Of a DNA stretch of 64,000 nucleotides, positions 38,689 to 49,308 are shown piece after piece. Numbering within the stretch: position 1 is the first letter of the stretch; every line of letters begins with the position of its first letter. Under the pieces are notes generated by a model, which was not told the DNA's origin, made no database searches, and saw nothing but the letters and a program-made list of their open reading frames with translations. A program made the translations under genes and the position numbers. Source of the stretch: Oceanobacillus halotolerans (GTDB lineage Bacteria; Bacillota; Bacilli; Bacillales; Amphibacillaceae). The DNA lies in assembly GCF_010993955.1 (NCBI RefSeq), contig NZ_WIXL01000004.1, positions 1 to 64,000 on the forward strand. The letters are read 5' to 3'.

Positions 38689-39165
38689 ATGGATCACATT
38701 AAAGCCATTGGCATAAAATTTATCATTGTTAGTGTTGTCGTGTTTTCAATATTTGCGATCTTTTATAATGTATCAATCGGAAATTTAGTATGGATGAGTT
38801 TACTGGTCACCGTAGCAACTTATTTAATTGGTGATTTATATATGTTACCTCGATTAAATAATTTAGTTACAACGATTGCTGATTTTGGATTATCATTCGT
38901 CCTACTTTGGGTCCTAGGATTAATGCTGATTGAAGTGTCAATACCAATAGCACTCGCCTCCTTATTTGCAGCCTTCTTTATTACCGTTACAGACCCACTA
39001 TTTCATACGTATATGATCGAACGTGTCTTAGATGAGGAAAAAGCGAAACCAAGAAGGCGAGAAACACGTGAATTCGGTTCTTTTCAAACAGAATTCGCTG
39101 AAGAGAACAAAACAGAAGCATTTCACCATCAGCAGAAAAATAAAAATGAGGATAAACAAAAATAA
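38689..39165 (+). CDS. DUF2512 (YndM-type) membrane protein
   Basis: 158 residues: four hydrophobic segments in the first ~115 residues and a charged C-terminal tail (EDKQK end). The N-terminus DHIKAIGIKFIIV and LIGDLYMLPRLNN match the DUF2512 family, of unknown function and found in spore formers. AAGGAAAGGAG ribosome site. Single gene. Confidence 0.85.
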   Translation: MDHIKAIGIKFIIVSVVVFSIFAIFYNVSIGNLVWMSLLVTVATYLIGDLYMLPRLNNLVTTIADFGLSFVLLWVLGLMLIEVSIPIALASLFAAFFITVTDPLFHTYMIERVLDEEKAKPRRRETREFGSFQTEFAEENKTEAFHHQQKNKNEDKQK

Positions 39166-39167
39166 AG

Positions 39168-39335
39168 ACTGTTTTCTATAAGATAGTTGCTTTCCACACT
39201 CTATTTTAGTGAAGAAGTTTTATTTCTGTATAAAATAGCGCCATTGATTTCTGCTCTGAGCAGTCGTGTTTTTCCATAGCGTAATAGCTAAAACGTTGCA
39301 TTTTATATCAACTCCGATGGTTGCTAGACACGCGT
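39168..39335 (+). repeat. Degenerate family C copy
   Basis: Begins AGACTGTTTTCTATAAGATA and contains GTGTTTTTCCATAGCG family D material; the right end is lost. Confidence 0.5.
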
Positions 39336-39341
39336 CAAATA

Positions 39342-39383
39342 AAAAGACAAGCATTGCTTTTATGACAATGCTTGTCTTTTTTT
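39342..39383. terminator. Terminator of tRNA-Arg
   Basis: AAAAGACAAGCATTG / CAATGCTTGTCTTTT perfect stem with a nine-base loop next to the tRNA 3' end; T runs on both strands. Confidence 0.88.
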
Positions 39384-39385
39384 AG

Positions 39386-39461
39386 CGCGCCCAGAGGGAT
39401 TCGAACCCCCGACAAACCTGGTACCGGAAACCAGTGCTCTATCCTGCTGAGCTATGGGCGC
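39386..39461 (-). tRNA. tRNA-Arg (anticodon CCG)
   Basis: 76-nt cloverleaf on the minus strand: acceptor GCGCCCA / TGGGCGC, D arm with AGCTCAGCAGGATAGAGC, anticodon arm CTGGT-TTCCGGT-ACCAG giving anticodon CCG (reads CGG), T arm with GGGTTCGAATCCC. The 3' CCA is not encoded (CTA follows the discriminator). Confidence 0.95.
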
Positions 39462-39672
39462 ATTCTATAATCAAATTAAGACACATAGAATATTATAACG
39501 CCTATCTGTTTTAGATACAAGTCTTTTTTCCAAACATATCTGCCTGACCGACATAAACTAATGCATCATGTACACCGTAGAAACCACTGATAGACAATTC
39601 CCTTTTCATTCTATGTTTAGATTGTAAAAATTTGGGTATGATGGAAAGTGTGCTTATCAATGAACGTTTTCG
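39462..39672. other. Intergenic spacer before clpP
   Basis: AT-rich sequence between tRNA-Arg and the clpP control region; no gene or repeat identified. Confidence 0.45.
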
Positions 39673-39702
39673 TTTGACCTTTATTGACCTTTTCGTTATG
39701 AT
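39673..39702 (+). promoter_or_regulatory. clpP promoter with CtsR operator
   Basis: TTTGACC-TTT-ATTGACC (39673-39689) is a near-exact CtsR heptad direct repeat (reverse of RGTCAAA-N3-RGTCAAA). It overlaps a SigA promoter, TTGACC at 39674 and TATGAT at 39697 with a 17-base spacer. CtsR binding would block RNA polymerase until heat or protein stress. Confidence 0.9.
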
Positions 39703-39757
39703 TAAACTAGACCTAATTTAGAGGGCTTAAGCGTTATTAATGGAGGAGGATGTTTAA

Positions 39758-40345
39758 ATGAATTTAATACCAACAGTTATTGAACAAACAAACCGCGGGG
39801 AACGTGCATACGATATTTATTCACGACTATTAAAAGATCGTATTATTATGCTTGGAAGTGCCATTGATGATAATGTGGCAAACTCTATTGTAGCACAATT
39901 ACTTTTCCTGGAGGCAGAAGATCCAGAGAAAGATATTTCCTTATACATTAATTCACCAGGCGGTTCCATCACAGCAGGAATGGCAATTTTCGATACAATG
40001 CAATTTATTAAATCTGATGTATCTACAATCTGTACTGGAATGGCTGCTTCAATGGGAGCATTTCTCTTAGCTGCAGGTGAAAAAGAGAAACGTTTTGCAC
40101 TTCCAAATAGTGAAGTAATGATTCACCAACCATTAGGTGGAACACAAGGTCAAGCAACAGACATTGAAATTCATGCAAAACGAATCGTTGAAATGAAAGC
40201 AAAAATGAACAAAATTTTATCTGAACGCACAGGTCAACCACTTGAAGTGATTGAGCGTGACACAGATCGTGACAACTTCATGTCTGCTGAAAAATCTGTG
40301 GAATATGGTTTAATTGATCGTATTCTAGAGCGTAAATCAGATTAG
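39758..40345 (+). CDS. clpP: ATP-dependent Clp protease proteolytic subunit ClpP
   Basis: Serine peptidase forming the 14-subunit chamber that works with ClpX/ClpC. 195 residues. Catalytic Ser in [14 protein letters not shown], His in [12 protein letters not shown] and Asp in [18 protein letters not shown] site ahead. CtsR operator upstream predicts heat-shock control. Monocistronic, convergent with crh. Confidence 0.99.
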   Translation: MNLIPTVIEQTNRGERAYDIYSRLLKDRIIMLGSAIDDNVANSIVAQLLFLEAEDPEKDISLYINSPGGSITAGMAIFDTMQFIKSDVSTICTGMAASMGAFLLAAGEKEKRFALPNSEVMIHQPLGGTQGQATDIEIHAKRIVEMKAKMNKILSERTGQPLEVIERDTDRDNFMSAEKSVEYGLIDRILERKSD

Positions 40346-40436
40346 AAAACTTGGCTATCGCCAACCCTTTTTTAGCGATCGCCTTAGTTGTACTTGTGCA
40401 GAAAGAAAGTTTTATACTTTCCTATCTGCCAAGTAA
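40346..40436 (+). repeat. Repeat family E, partial copy
   Basis: AAAACTTGGCTATCGCCAAC through CTTAGTTGTACTTGTGCAGA to TATCTGCCAAGT matches the central part of the elements at 34622 and 52200. Confidence 0.7.
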
Positions 40437-40442
40437 TACACT

Positions 40443-40478
40443 AAAAGGCTGTCTCCTTCTATTGGAGACAGCCTTTTT
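40443..40478. terminator. Bidirectional terminator (clpP / crh)
   Basis: AAAAGGCTGTCTCC / GGAGACAGCCTTTT perfect 14-bp stem between convergent genes. Confidence 0.92.
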
Positions 40479-40490
40479 AAACGCTTCATA

Positions 40491-40742
40491 TCAAGAATTT
40501 TGCACAAAAGCTGTTAAATCGTTAAGTGCTGCTTCTTCATCAGAACCTTCAGCAATCAAGGTAATGGTTTCTCCAGGTGTTACTGCTAATGTCATTAACC
40601 CCATTATACTTTTGGCATTTACCTTCTTCCCATCCTTTTCTAAAAACACATCGGAACTATAACGATTTGCCTCTTGCACAAATTTCGCTGCTGGTCTTGC
40701 TTGTAAACCAGTTTCAAGTTCCACTCTAACAGACCTCTCCAC
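40491..40742 (-). CDS. crh: Catabolite repression HPr-like protein Crh
   Basis: HPr paralogue acting as a CcpA co-repressor after phosphorylation at Ser46 by HprK. The active-site His15 of HPr is replaced by Gln (LETGLQARPAAKF), so it cannot carry PTS phosphate; the Ser46 region KSIMGLMTLAV is intact. About 83 residues. I choose the GTG at 40742, nine bases after GGGAGG; the ATG at 40751 touches that site. Last gene of the yvcI-rapZ-yvcK-whiA-crh cluster, after a ~190-base gap from whiA. Confidence 0.95.
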   Translation of the reverse strand: MERSVRVELETGLQARPAAKFVQEANRYSSDVFLEKDGKKVNAKSIMGLMTLAVTPGETITLIAEGSDEEAALNDLTAFVQNS

Positions 40743-40928
40743 TAATCTCATCCTCCCTGTAAGCGTAAGCGCTATCATATCAATAGATATAATCGGTAGC
40801 TCACCTCTAAAGTAGCTACCGACATATTCATTATAACTATTTTAAAATTTATTCCTCATTATATCATGGCGATTTTGAAAAGGAAATATAATTCACAGAA
40901 CTTTTACATTTTAATAATAGTTATAGGC

Positions 40929-41879
40929 TTATCCATTATACAATGCTTGTTCTTGTCTAACTTTTTCAGCAAATTCATCAATCTTTTTTAATCGATGATT
41001 AACACCAGACTTTGATATTTTCCCATTCGAAACAAGTTCCCCTAGTTCTTTCAATGACACATCTTGATGCTGAATCCGTAATACGGCGATTTCTTGTAAT
41101 TTTTCAGGCAATGCATCTAAACCAACTGTTTCTTCAATAAGTTTTATATTTTCAATTTGCCGAAAAGCAGCACCAATTGTTTTATTAAGGTTTGCGGTTT
41201 CACAATTTACTAATCGATTAACAGAGTTACGCATGTCTCGAACAATTCGTACATCTTCAAATTTAAGTAAAGCTTGGTGAGCACCAATTAGACTTAAAAA
41301 TGCTGTGATTTTTTCTGCTTCTTTAATATACACGATATATCCATTTTTCCGTTCTAATTTACGAGAATGTAAGTTAAACTCATTTAGTAAATCACATAAT
41401 GCATCATTATGTTCTTGGTAAAAATTAAAGATCTCTAAATGATAGGAAGAAGTCTCTGGATTATTGATAGACCCACCTGCCAAAAAGGCTCCTCTTAAAT
41501 AGGCCTTTTTACAACAGGACTTTTTTACGTAGTCTTTTGAAATTGTTCGATTAAAGCTTAATGGCTTCTCTAATATATCTAAATCTGTTAGTAACACATC
41601 AACATCTTCCTTCATTCGGACGATATAGACATTATTTTTCTTTAACTTCATTTTTTTACGGACAAGTAATTCTACTGGAATATCATATGTTGACTTGATC
41701 AGTGTATAAATTCGACGTGCTATTGCGGCATTTTCAGTTTGGACATCTAATGAGTAGCCTTGTTTCGATACAGAAACAGCACCATTCATACGGATTAACG
41801 CAGCAAGTTCAGCATATGTACAGCATTCATCTACTTCAACACCTGTTAATTCCTTTTTAATCTCTGAAGCAAATGACAT
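40929..41879 (-). CDS. whiA: DNA-binding protein WhiA
   Basis: 316-residue protein with two divergent LAGLIDADG-like halves ([14 protein letters not shown]) and a C-terminal helix-turn-helix ([20 protein letters not shown]). In Bacillus it binds chromosome sites and influences cell division and chromosome segregation; in Streptomyces it controls sporulation. The ATG at 41879 follows GGGGAGGTGAGG; the frame from 41909 adds ten unlikely residues. Confidence 0.97.
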   Translation of the reverse strand: MSFASEIKKELTGVEVDECCTYAELAALIRMNGAVSVSKQGYSLDVQTENAAIARRIYTLIKSTYDIPVELLVRKKMKLKKNNVYIVRMKEDVDVLLTDLDILEKPLSFNRTISKDYVKKSCCKKAYLRGAFLAGGSINNPETSSYHLEIFNFYQEHNDALCDLLNEFNLHSRKLERKNGYIVYIKEAEKITAFLSLIGAHQALLKFEDVRIVRDMRNSVNRLVNCETANLNKTIGAAFRQIENIKLIEETVGLDALPEKLQEIAVLRIQHQDVSLKELGELVSNGKISKSGVNHRLKKIDEFAEKVRQEQALYNG

Positions 41880-41915
41880 GGACCTCACCTCCCCATTAAA
41901 CAATTTCATCGATGG

Positions 41916-42875
41916 TTAACGATCTAATAATGTATAAATTAATTTGGCAATTTTGGCTGTATCATGTCTTAAAGTTGTTTTTGTTGGATCAATAATATCT
42001 CCTTCAATAACCTGTAACCCCATTTCTAGTAAACGGTCTGTATCGTAAACAACAGGCTCTGCATTTTCTTCTGCATATATTTCACGCACATTTTGTCGTA
42101 TTGGCTCATTATGAACAATGATTGAATCCACTGCATTATCACCCACATGATCACAGATAGCTTGGACATGATCACTTGCCGCATATCCTGTTGTTTCACC
42201 TGCTTGTGTCATGACATTACAAACATATATAACTTTTCCTTCTGCTTGTTGAATTGCTGCATCAATCTCTGGGATGATCATATTTGGAAGGATACTCGTA
42301 TACAAGCTTCCAGGTGAAATTACGATTAGATCAGCATGTTGTATCGCTCGAACAGCATGGGGAAGTGGTTTGATAGGCTGTGGACTCAAGAATACGCGTT
42401 TAATTCTTTTTTTTGCAAGAGGGATATTAGACTCACCAGACACAGTGGTTCCATCATGCATTTCGGCATGCAATCGCATACTCTGATTGGAAATTGGGAA
42501 GATATCCCCTTTCACATTTAATACGCGAGAAATTTCCTTAATCCCATTATAAAAATCCCCAGTTATCGATGTCATGGCAGCTAATAGTAAATTTCCCATG
42601 GAATGACCTGATAGACCATTTCCTATGGGAAAACGATGTTGAAATAGATCCAATAGCATTGGTTCTGCATCTGATAGTGCTGCAATCACATTTCGTATAT
42701 CTCCAGGAGCTGGTATATTTAACTCGTTTCGTAGTCTACCAGTACTTCCTCCATCATCTGCAACCGTTACGAGTGCTGTTAGATGTATCGGCAAATCTTT
42801 TAAACCACGTAATAGAACTGGCATTCCTGTTCCACCACCAATAACAACAACTCGTGGCTGGAAAGTATTCGACAT
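41916..42875 (-). CDS. yvcK: Gluconeogenesis factor YvcK (CofD-like)
   Basis: 319-residue protein of the CofD superfamily that binds UDP-sugars and is needed for growth on gluconeogenic carbon sources and for cell-wall synthesis in Bacillus. Marks: VVIGGGTGMPVLLRGLKD, DDGGSTGRLRNEL, GDIRNVIAALSD and SPGSLYTSILPN. Lies three bases from rapZ and before whiA. Confidence 0.96.
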   Translation of the reverse strand: MSNTFQPRVVVIGGGTGMPVLLRGLKDLPIHLTALVTVADDGGSTGRLRNELNIPAPGDIRNVIAALSDAEPMLLDLFQHRFPIGNGLSGHSMGNLLLAAMTSITGDFYNGIKEISRVLNVKGDIFPISNQSMRLHAEMHDGTTVSGESNIPLAKKRIKRVFLSPQPIKPLPHAVRAIQHADLIVISPGSLYTSILPNMIIPEIDAAIQQAEGKVIYVCNVMTQAGETTGYAASDHVQAICDHVGDNAVDSIIVHNEPIRQNVREIYAEENAEPVVYDTDRLLEMGLQVIEGDIIDPTKTTLRHDTAKIAKLIYTLLDR

Positions 42876-42878
42876 ATC

Positions 42879-43769
42879 CTAATGACCCTTTCTTTTGTCA
42901 ATATCACGGTGGGTGACATGAGTGATATAATTGGAGGATAATTTTTTAGCAAAATGTTCTGCTAATGCAACTGATCGATGTTGCCCACCAGTGCAACCAA
43001 TTGCTACGACAAGTTGTGATTTTCCTTCTTTTTTATATTGTGGAAGCATGAACTGCAATAAATCTAACACTTTATCATTAAATTTCTGGGTTTCTGACCA
43101 CTTAAACACATAGGAGGATACCTCTTTATTCAATCCTGTTAATGGTCGCATATGTTCGACGTAATGAGGATTTGGTAAGAAACGAACATCAAAAACTAAG
43201 TCAGCATCAATCGGTATTCCATGTTTGAAGCCGAATGAAACCATGTTTACCGAAAAGATATCCTGTTTATCTTCTGAATACGTATGGACGATTTTTTCAC
43301 GTAGTTCTCTCGGTTTTAAATTTGTTGTATCTATAATACGCTGTGCTCTTCCACGTAGTTCATCTAAAATCTTTCGTTCTTGGTGGATCCCCTTTAATGG
43401 TAAGTCCCCTACAGCCAATGGATGGGAGCGCCTTGTCTCCTTATAACGCCGTACTAGAACTTCATCTTTTGCATCTAAGAATAGTATATGCTCTTGTACC
43501 CAATCTGCTTCCCCTAGTACATCTAAAGCTTCAAATAATGAGTCAAAAAACTCTCGTCCGCGCAGATCCATCACAAGTGCTACTTTTTGAATATTGTTCG
43601 TTGCATCTTTCATTAATTCTAAAAACTTTGGGAGCAAAGCTGGTGGAAGATTATCCACACAATAGTATCCTAAATCTTCAAAGCTTTGAACAGCGACTGT
43701 CTTTCCTGCTCCAGACATTCCTGTAATGACAACTAATTTAGTTTCTTGATTGTTATCTGTCATGTTCAT
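42879..43769 (-). CDS. rapZ: RNase adapter / nucleotide-binding protein RapZ (YvcJ)
   Basis: 296-residue P-loop protein. Walker [11 protein letters not shown] near the start and the C-terminal [13 protein letters not shown] segment match the RapZ/YvcJ family. In E. coli RapZ guides RNase E to GlmZ; in B. subtilis YvcJ binds GTP/ATP and affects competence. GGGAG lies ahead of two in-frame ATGs (43769 and 43763); either is possible. Confidence 0.97.
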   Translation of the reverse strand: MNMTDNNQETKLVVITGMSGAGKTVAVQSFEDLGYYCVDNLPPALLPKFLELMKDATNNIQKVALVMDLRGREFFDSLFEALDVLGEADWVQEHILFLDAKDEVLVRRYKETRRSHPLAVGDLPLKGIHQERKILDELRGRAQRIIDTTNLKPRELREKIVHTYSEDKQDIFSVNMVSFGFKHGIPIDADLVFDVRFLPNPHYVEHMRPLTGLNKEVSSYVFKWSETQKFNDKVLDLLQFMLPQYKKEGKSQLVVAIGCTGGQHRSVALAEHFAKKLSSNYITHVTHRDIDKRKGH

Positions 43770-43777
43770 TCACTCCC

Positions 43778-44242
43778 TTAATTAGAACTTGGATCCATAC
43801 GCGCTTCAAGCAGTTCATACGATTCGGTATACGTAAAAGCTCCAAAAAGCATGGATGATGACGTTAATAAATGACGAAAGATTTTCCGATCTCCTTCAGC
43901 CATTGGTAATTTGGAAATTCGTTCAATCGGAACCCACTCTAGTTCTCCTTCATCACAATGGTCTGTTAGTGTCCCTTGATATGTTCGACAAATAAAGGTA
44001 AACATCATCCACTCTTGAACCAACTTGCCTCCATCCATAATATTAAATGTAAAGGTCCCTCCAAGCTTAGGTTCCACTAATTGTAAAGCTGTTTCTTCCC
44101 AAAACTCCCGAACAACTGATTCTTTGATGGTTTCGCCATGTTCCATTTTACCGCCAGGAATGGCATACCAGCCACGACGTGGTTTTTGAAGAAGCAGGAC
44201 ATGGTTATTTTCTATTAATATGCAGTTTGTCACCCGTTGCAT
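43778..44242 (-). CDS. Nudix hydrolase (YvcI-like)
   Basis: 154-residue Nudix enzyme with box GGKMEHGETIKESVVREFWE followed by ET. Related to B. subtilis YvcI and to 8-oxo-dGTP diphosphatases by pattern, though substrate is not determined. First gene of the cluster with rapZ, yvcK and whiA, nine bases from rapZ. Confidence 0.93.
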   Translation of the reverse strand: MQRVTNCILIENNHVLLLQKPRRGWYAIPGGKMEHGETIKESVVREFWEETALQLVEPKLGGTFTFNIMDGGKLVQEWMMFTFICRTYQGTLTDHCDEGELEWVPIERISKLPMAEGDRKIFRHLLTSSSMLFGAFTYTESYELLEARMDPSSN

Positions 44243-44575
44243 GCATGATCACCTATTTCTTTTTATAAAGTGAACCTCATCATTCTTGAGTTTTTGAGTT
44301 GTCTTTACATGTTAGTTGATGGTTTTATCCTATGTTTGGTACATTCGTTTCTTTATTCTCTGCTCTTAAAAACACTATTACTAGTATACAATGAAAAATT
44401 CATCTGCCACAAGCATATAAGCCTTTGTCAAAAATTACTAAAGGGTCCAGCCATCCCATTGTCTTATACCCTAGTGTCAAACCAAGGTAATAATTAGTTA
44501 AAATAGTTACGATGTATCATCTATTTACTACGAATTTTTTCGGAAGCAACAAAACCCGCAAAAAGTGCAAAAGAA
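44243..44575. other. Intergenic gap, no gene seen
   Basis: Region upstream of the Nudix gene; must hold the cluster promoter. Nothing else recognised before the repeat at 44576. Confidence 0.4.
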
Positions 44576-44735
44576 AAGGCTGTTTTCTAAAAAATTGTTG
44601 CTCTCCTCGATGAAATGTCATATATATATAAGATGTATTATGCGTTGTAACTTACTATATCTGAAACTTTATGATGGACAATATAGATAGATTATGCGTC
44701 ATAAAAAAACTACAAAGTACGCGAATAGGATCAAA
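44576..44735 (+). repeat. Repeat family C, short copy
   Basis: AAGGCTGTTTTCTAAAAAAT at the left and TTATGCGTCATAAAAAAACT plus ACAAAGTACGCG at the right, with a diverged centre. No nested repeat in this copy. Confidence 0.78.
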
Positions 44736-44742
44736 AGAAAAA

Positions 44743-44763
44743 GCGCAGGTAAATTACCTGCGC
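44743..44763 (-). terminator. Terminator of trxB
   Basis: Perfect GCGCAGGTAA / TTACCTGCGC stem with T-rich flanks on the minus strand, about 120 bases past trxB. Confidence 0.8.
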
Positions 44764-44885
44764 CAAAAACTAATTTATCTAATTAAAAGGGGGTCAATTA
44801 GTTAATACTATTGTACCCCACAAATGTTTCGTGCGTGTTACAACTCCGTTAAAATAGCGTTAATTTCTATTGTGATTTTATGACA

Positions 44886-45860
<975 letters not shown>

Positions 45861-45926
45861 CTATTATCCTATTCCAATTACATCGTATAAGAATGGGACA
45901 TATTCGTCTAATGTTCTGCTCATTTA

Positions 45927-46928
45927 TTACATCCATGGTCTTACTTCTTTCGACAAATTTGGATGTCTTTTACATCCTTCGCCCCACAATTGTTTTGCCT
46001 TATCTTCCATTCCTAAATGAAAACAAGTATGACTATACCATCTATAATATGATAAGTGGTTTGTTACCATATTGTTTTGTAACATACGGAATCGCTGATA
46101 AGCATTTTGATAATATCCTGTTTTGGCAAGTGTAATTGCAACTCGTAATTTTTGCTGCTCATGAATAGGATATACATTTAGTAATACTTGTATGTGACGT
46201 TCGAATGCTTCCTTTTCATTCTGTTCATAATAAAAATTAGCTAAGTTCATATGGCTGTATAACTCATCTGGTTTGGCATCTAAGACATCCAATTCCATTT
46301 GGATTGCTTCGGTTTCATTTCCTGTATAAAACAAAGCACGTGTATAGTCGTGTTCTATAGACTGATGCTCTGGGAATAGAGCCATCATTTCTTCTAATAT
46401 CGGTAATGCCTTTTCATATTCTTTATGCTCCAAATGATAAAATACCGTTTCTTGAAATAGCAATAAATCATCTTCTTCATCTAATTCCCATTCATCATTT
46501 TCGTCATCAACATCAATTAATTGAAGTAATGTTTTTGCTTCCTCATGAAAATCACCATTTGGTTCTATTGTAAGATATGATTCCGCATATTTTTTTGCAT
46601 CATTTAATAAACCTAGATGAGCGTAATTATTAGCTAATAGGTAATAACAGTCCGCATACTTATCACCTGTCGTTTGTAACACATCTGTTAAAATTTGATT
46701 TGCTTTGTGATAGGCACCAATTTCTGTATAGATGATAGACAGTTGACATTGGAATAATGGATTTTTAGGCGATGTTTCAATTGCCTTTTTCATCCATTTC
46801 ATCGCAATTTCAAATTTATGCTTTTGAAAAGCTTCTACACCCTTGGTAAAGTAAAAATCACCATCAGGAATAAAAGGGATAATGTTATTTTGTTTTTTAT
46901 TATCTGTTTTATCCTCTAACCCTTGCAT
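45927..46928 (-). CDS. TPR-repeat protein (YvcD-like)
   Basis: 333-residue cytoplasmic protein with several tetratricopeptide-like repeats (FEIAMKWMKKAIETSPKNPL, YHKANQILTDVL, YEKALPILEEMMALFP). An acidic stretch DDENDEWELDEEDD splits the repeats. Position upstream of trxB matches B. subtilis yvcD. Likely a protein-protein adapter; partners unknown. Confidence 0.88.
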   Translation of the reverse strand: MQGLEDKTDNKKQNNIIPFIPDGDFYFTKGVEAFQKHKFEIAMKWMKKAIETSPKNPLFQCQLSIIYTEIGAYHKANQILTDVLQTTGDKYADCYYLLANNYAHLGLLNDAKKYAESYLTIEPNGDFHEEAKTLLQLIDVDDENDEWELDEEDDLLLFQETVFYHLEHKEYEKALPILEEMMALFPEHQSIEHDYTRALFYTGNETEAIQMELDVLDAKPDELYSHMNLANFYYEQNEKEAFERHIQVLLNVYPIHEQQKLRVAITLAKTGYYQNAYQRFRMLQNNMVTNHLSYYRWYSHTCFHLGMEDKAKQLWGEGCKRHPNLSKEVRPWM

Positions 46929-47165
46929 GTATATCCCCCTTAATGCACTAATATCTAAAAAATTATATCATATTTATCTAGGGAATAATATAGACAGCTA
47001 GACAACTTTTAAGACTTTTTTCGCTTTAACCCGAAAAAAGGTGAACAGTATTATTCAAAACCATTATTATACTTAGATTGGAGGATAGTCGACTACTAGG
47101 GAAAAACGGAAGCTAGTAGCTCATTAGTAAGCGTTTTTACTACGTTAACAAAGAATGGGTAAAAC
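46929..47165. other. Intergenic gap upstream of the TPR gene
   Basis: AT-rich promoter-side sequence with no recognised gene. Repeats begin at about 47166. Confidence 0.4.
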
Positions 47166-47262
47166 TCTGTTACTTTTTTAATACTTTTAATCTGAATTGG
47201 GCACTGATAAGCTGGCTCTGTTACTTTTTCTACTTTTCTTACTGATTCAGGCACTGACAACG
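47166..47262. repeat. Repeat family G units
   Basis: Two units of CTCTGTTACTTTTT followed by a GATT/AATTGGGCACTGA segment, as at 9917-10045. Confidence 0.65.
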
Positions 47263-47309
47263 AAATACTAGCCTAACCTTATGACTAAAATTAAAAAAGG
47301 AACCCAACA

Positions 47310-47429
47310 TTAGAAGAACTCGCATTCGCTCGTCCTTTAGCGAATGTATTTAGTTTTTCTTATACTCAGGACATTAAAATTTTAGCAACGTCGAGTCCAC
47401 TTCTTAGCTAAAATTTTATACTTTCCTAA
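47310..47429 (+). repeat. Double-hairpin repeat family A, copy 4
   Basis: Same two-stem element. Its right end stops next to the glpD terminator. Confidence 0.88.
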
Positions 47430-47434
47430 AGCAT

Positions 47435-47464
47435 AAAAAAAGCCGCCAAATGGCAGCTTTTTTT
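47435..47464 (-). terminator. Terminator of glpD
   Basis: AAAAAAAGCCGCCA / TGGCAGCTTTTTTT stem overlapping the glpD stop codon. Confidence 0.88.
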
Positions 47465-49133
47465 ATGCTTTAGATGACGTTGGTGTTACAGCCTCAACTA
47501 ACAACTGCTCCAACTCATCTCTATAAATTTCTTTTTGTTCATTTGACCAGTCAAATGTGTTTGCCATATATTCAATGACAGAATCCTTATGGTCTCTTAC
47601 CAAATTAATGTCAAAAAACAGTGCTCCTGTACGACGGATAAAGAAATCAACTGGTTTATACGCTTGTTCATATTCAAGCGCATATTGTAATTCAGCAAAC
47701 AATACTGGATCAATATTTACATTAGTTGCTTCTTCCTGTTTTTCCTTATACAGACTGAATAAAATGTCCACATTAGAGCCATATGTTTGTACTAAATTAG
47801 TAGCAGATTCTTCTGAAAGGCCAAGTTCTAGACCCTGTTGAACTTTCTCTTTCTTAAACTGCTTGAAGCCATTGGAGCCTCCTACCTCACCACCAGATAT
47901 TGGTAAATGTTTTGTTTCGGATTTGGAATAAAGAATATTCTCTTCTTCTTTAAACTGATTAACTACTGTATCAACTGCCTGCTCTGCCATTTTACGATAA
48001 CCGGTTAACTTTCCACCTGCCATTGAAATAAGACCTGAATTAGAAATAAATATTTCATCTTTACGTGAAATTTCACCAGGATTTTTCCCGTCCTCAGCAA
48101 TTAATGGACGTAACCCAGCCCAGCTTGACTCGACATCTTCTGGTTTCATATTTACCATTGGGAACATATAATTTATTGCTTTTAAAACATAATCCCGATC
48201 TGCTTCTGTCATCGTAGGATGTGCAACATTACCATCATATGTGGTATCCGTTGTTCCTACATATGTTTTGTTATCGCGCGGAATGGCAAATATCATTCTT
48301 CCATCTGGTGTATCAAAATAAATTGCTTGTTGTAATGGGAAACGGTCTTTTGAAAATACAAGGTGCACCCCTTTAGTTAAGTGTAAAGACTTCCCCTTTT
48401 TCGATCCATCTATCTCGCGTAAATCATCTACCCAGGGACCACCTGCATTAATGATCTTTTTCGCGTATATCAAATGTGTCTTACCATTTGTTTGGTCCTC
48501 TACAATAGCTCCTATTAATTTACCAGACTGGTCATAAATAAAATCGACAACTTTAGCATAGTTAACTGCAGTTGCACCTTTTTCAACCGCCTTTTTCATA
48601 ACTTCGATCGTTAACCGTGCATCATCTGTTTTATATTCCACATAGATCCCAGCGCCTTTTAATCCATCTTTTTTAACTAATGGCTCTTTTTCTAGTGCTT
48701 TTTCGGCCGATAACATAAAACGACGCTCAGATCTTTTCACACCAGCTAAGAAGTCATACACACGTAACCCAATATTCGTTGTAAATGTACCAAACGTACC
48801 ACCCTTATGGAATGGAAGCATCATCCATTCAGGGGTCGTTACATGGGGACCATTTTCATAAACGATCGCTCGTTCTTTTCCTACTTCAGCTACCATTTTG
48901 ACTTCAAACTGCTTTAAATAACGTAAACCACCATGAACTAACTTAGTGGATCTACTAGAGGTTCCAGCGGCATAGTCCTGCATTTCTACAACACCAACCT
49001 GTAAGCCACGTGTTGTAGCATCTAATGCAATACCTGATCCAGTGATGCCACCACCTATTACTAATAAATCTAATGTATCTTTTTCTAATTTAGAAAAAAG
49101 TTCTTCACGTTGATAACTAGAGAAAACTGCCAC
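47463..49133 (-). CDS. glpD: Aerobic glycerol-3-phosphate dehydrogenase
   Basis: Membrane-associated FAD enzyme oxidising glycerol 3-phosphate to dihydroxyacetone phosphate with electrons to quinone. 556 residues, normal. FAD motif VIGGGITGSGIALDA, SSRSTKLVHGGLRYL and AGGKLTGYRKMAEQ are intact. Its leader contains a terminator (49189-49232) of the kind GlpP overrides in B. subtilis. The upstream neighbour is a ruined glpP; glpF and glpK are not in the window. Confidence 0.98.
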   Translation of the reverse strand: MAVFSSYQREELFSKLEKDTLDLLVIGGGITGSGIALDATTRGLQVGVVEMQDYAAGTSSRSTKLVHGGLRYLKQFEVKMVAEVGKERAIVYENGPHVTTPEWMMLPFHKGGTFGTFTTNIGLRVYDFLAGVKRSERRFMLSAEKALEKEPLVKKDGLKGAGIYVEYKTDDARLTIEVMKKAVEKGATAVNYAKVVDFIYDQSGKLIGAIVEDQTNGKTHLIYAKKIINAGGPWVDDLREIDGSKKGKSLHLTKGVHLVFSKDRFPLQQAIYFDTPDGRMIFAIPRDNKTYVGTTDTTYDGNVAHPTMTEADRDYVLKAINYMFPMVNMKPEDVESSWAGLRPLIAEDGKNPGEISRKDEIFISNSGLISMAGGKLTGYRKMAEQAVDTVVNQFKEEENILYSKSETKHLPISGGEVGGSNGFKQFKKEKVQQGLELGLSEESATNLVQTYGSNVDILFSLYKEKQEEATNVNIDPVLFAELQYALEYEQAYKPVDFFIRRTGALFFDINLVRDHKDSVIEYMANTFDWSNEQKEIYRDELEQLLVEAVTPTSSKA

Positions 49134-49188
49134 ATTTTCACTCCTCTTTCATCTACCCATAGTCTTACCATTTTTAGCGAAAAAATAA

Positions 49189-49232
49189 AAAACCACAAAA
49201 CATTCTAATGTTTCTTTAGAAGTTTGTGGTTT
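49189..49232 (-). promoter_or_regulatory. glpD leader terminator (GlpP antitermination target)
   Basis: AAACCACAAACTTCTAA pairs with TTAGAATGTTTTGTGGTTT followed by TTTTATTTTTT on the minus strand, between the promoter and the glpD start. In B. subtilis GlpP with glycerol 3-phosphate prevents termination at such a site. Confidence 0.85.
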
Positions 49233-49267
49233 CTCCATTTCTCCGTCACTAATATTAATTTATGTTT

Positions 49268-49297
49268 ATAATACCATACCACTTCCTAAAGGGTAAA
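49268..49297 (-). promoter_or_regulatory. Candidate glpD promoter
   Basis: Minus strand TTTACC and TATTAT with an 18-base spacer and TGG ahead of the -10 (extended). Located between the glpP remnant and the leader terminator. Confidence 0.55.
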
Positions 49298-49308
49298 GGT
49301 TCCTTGTA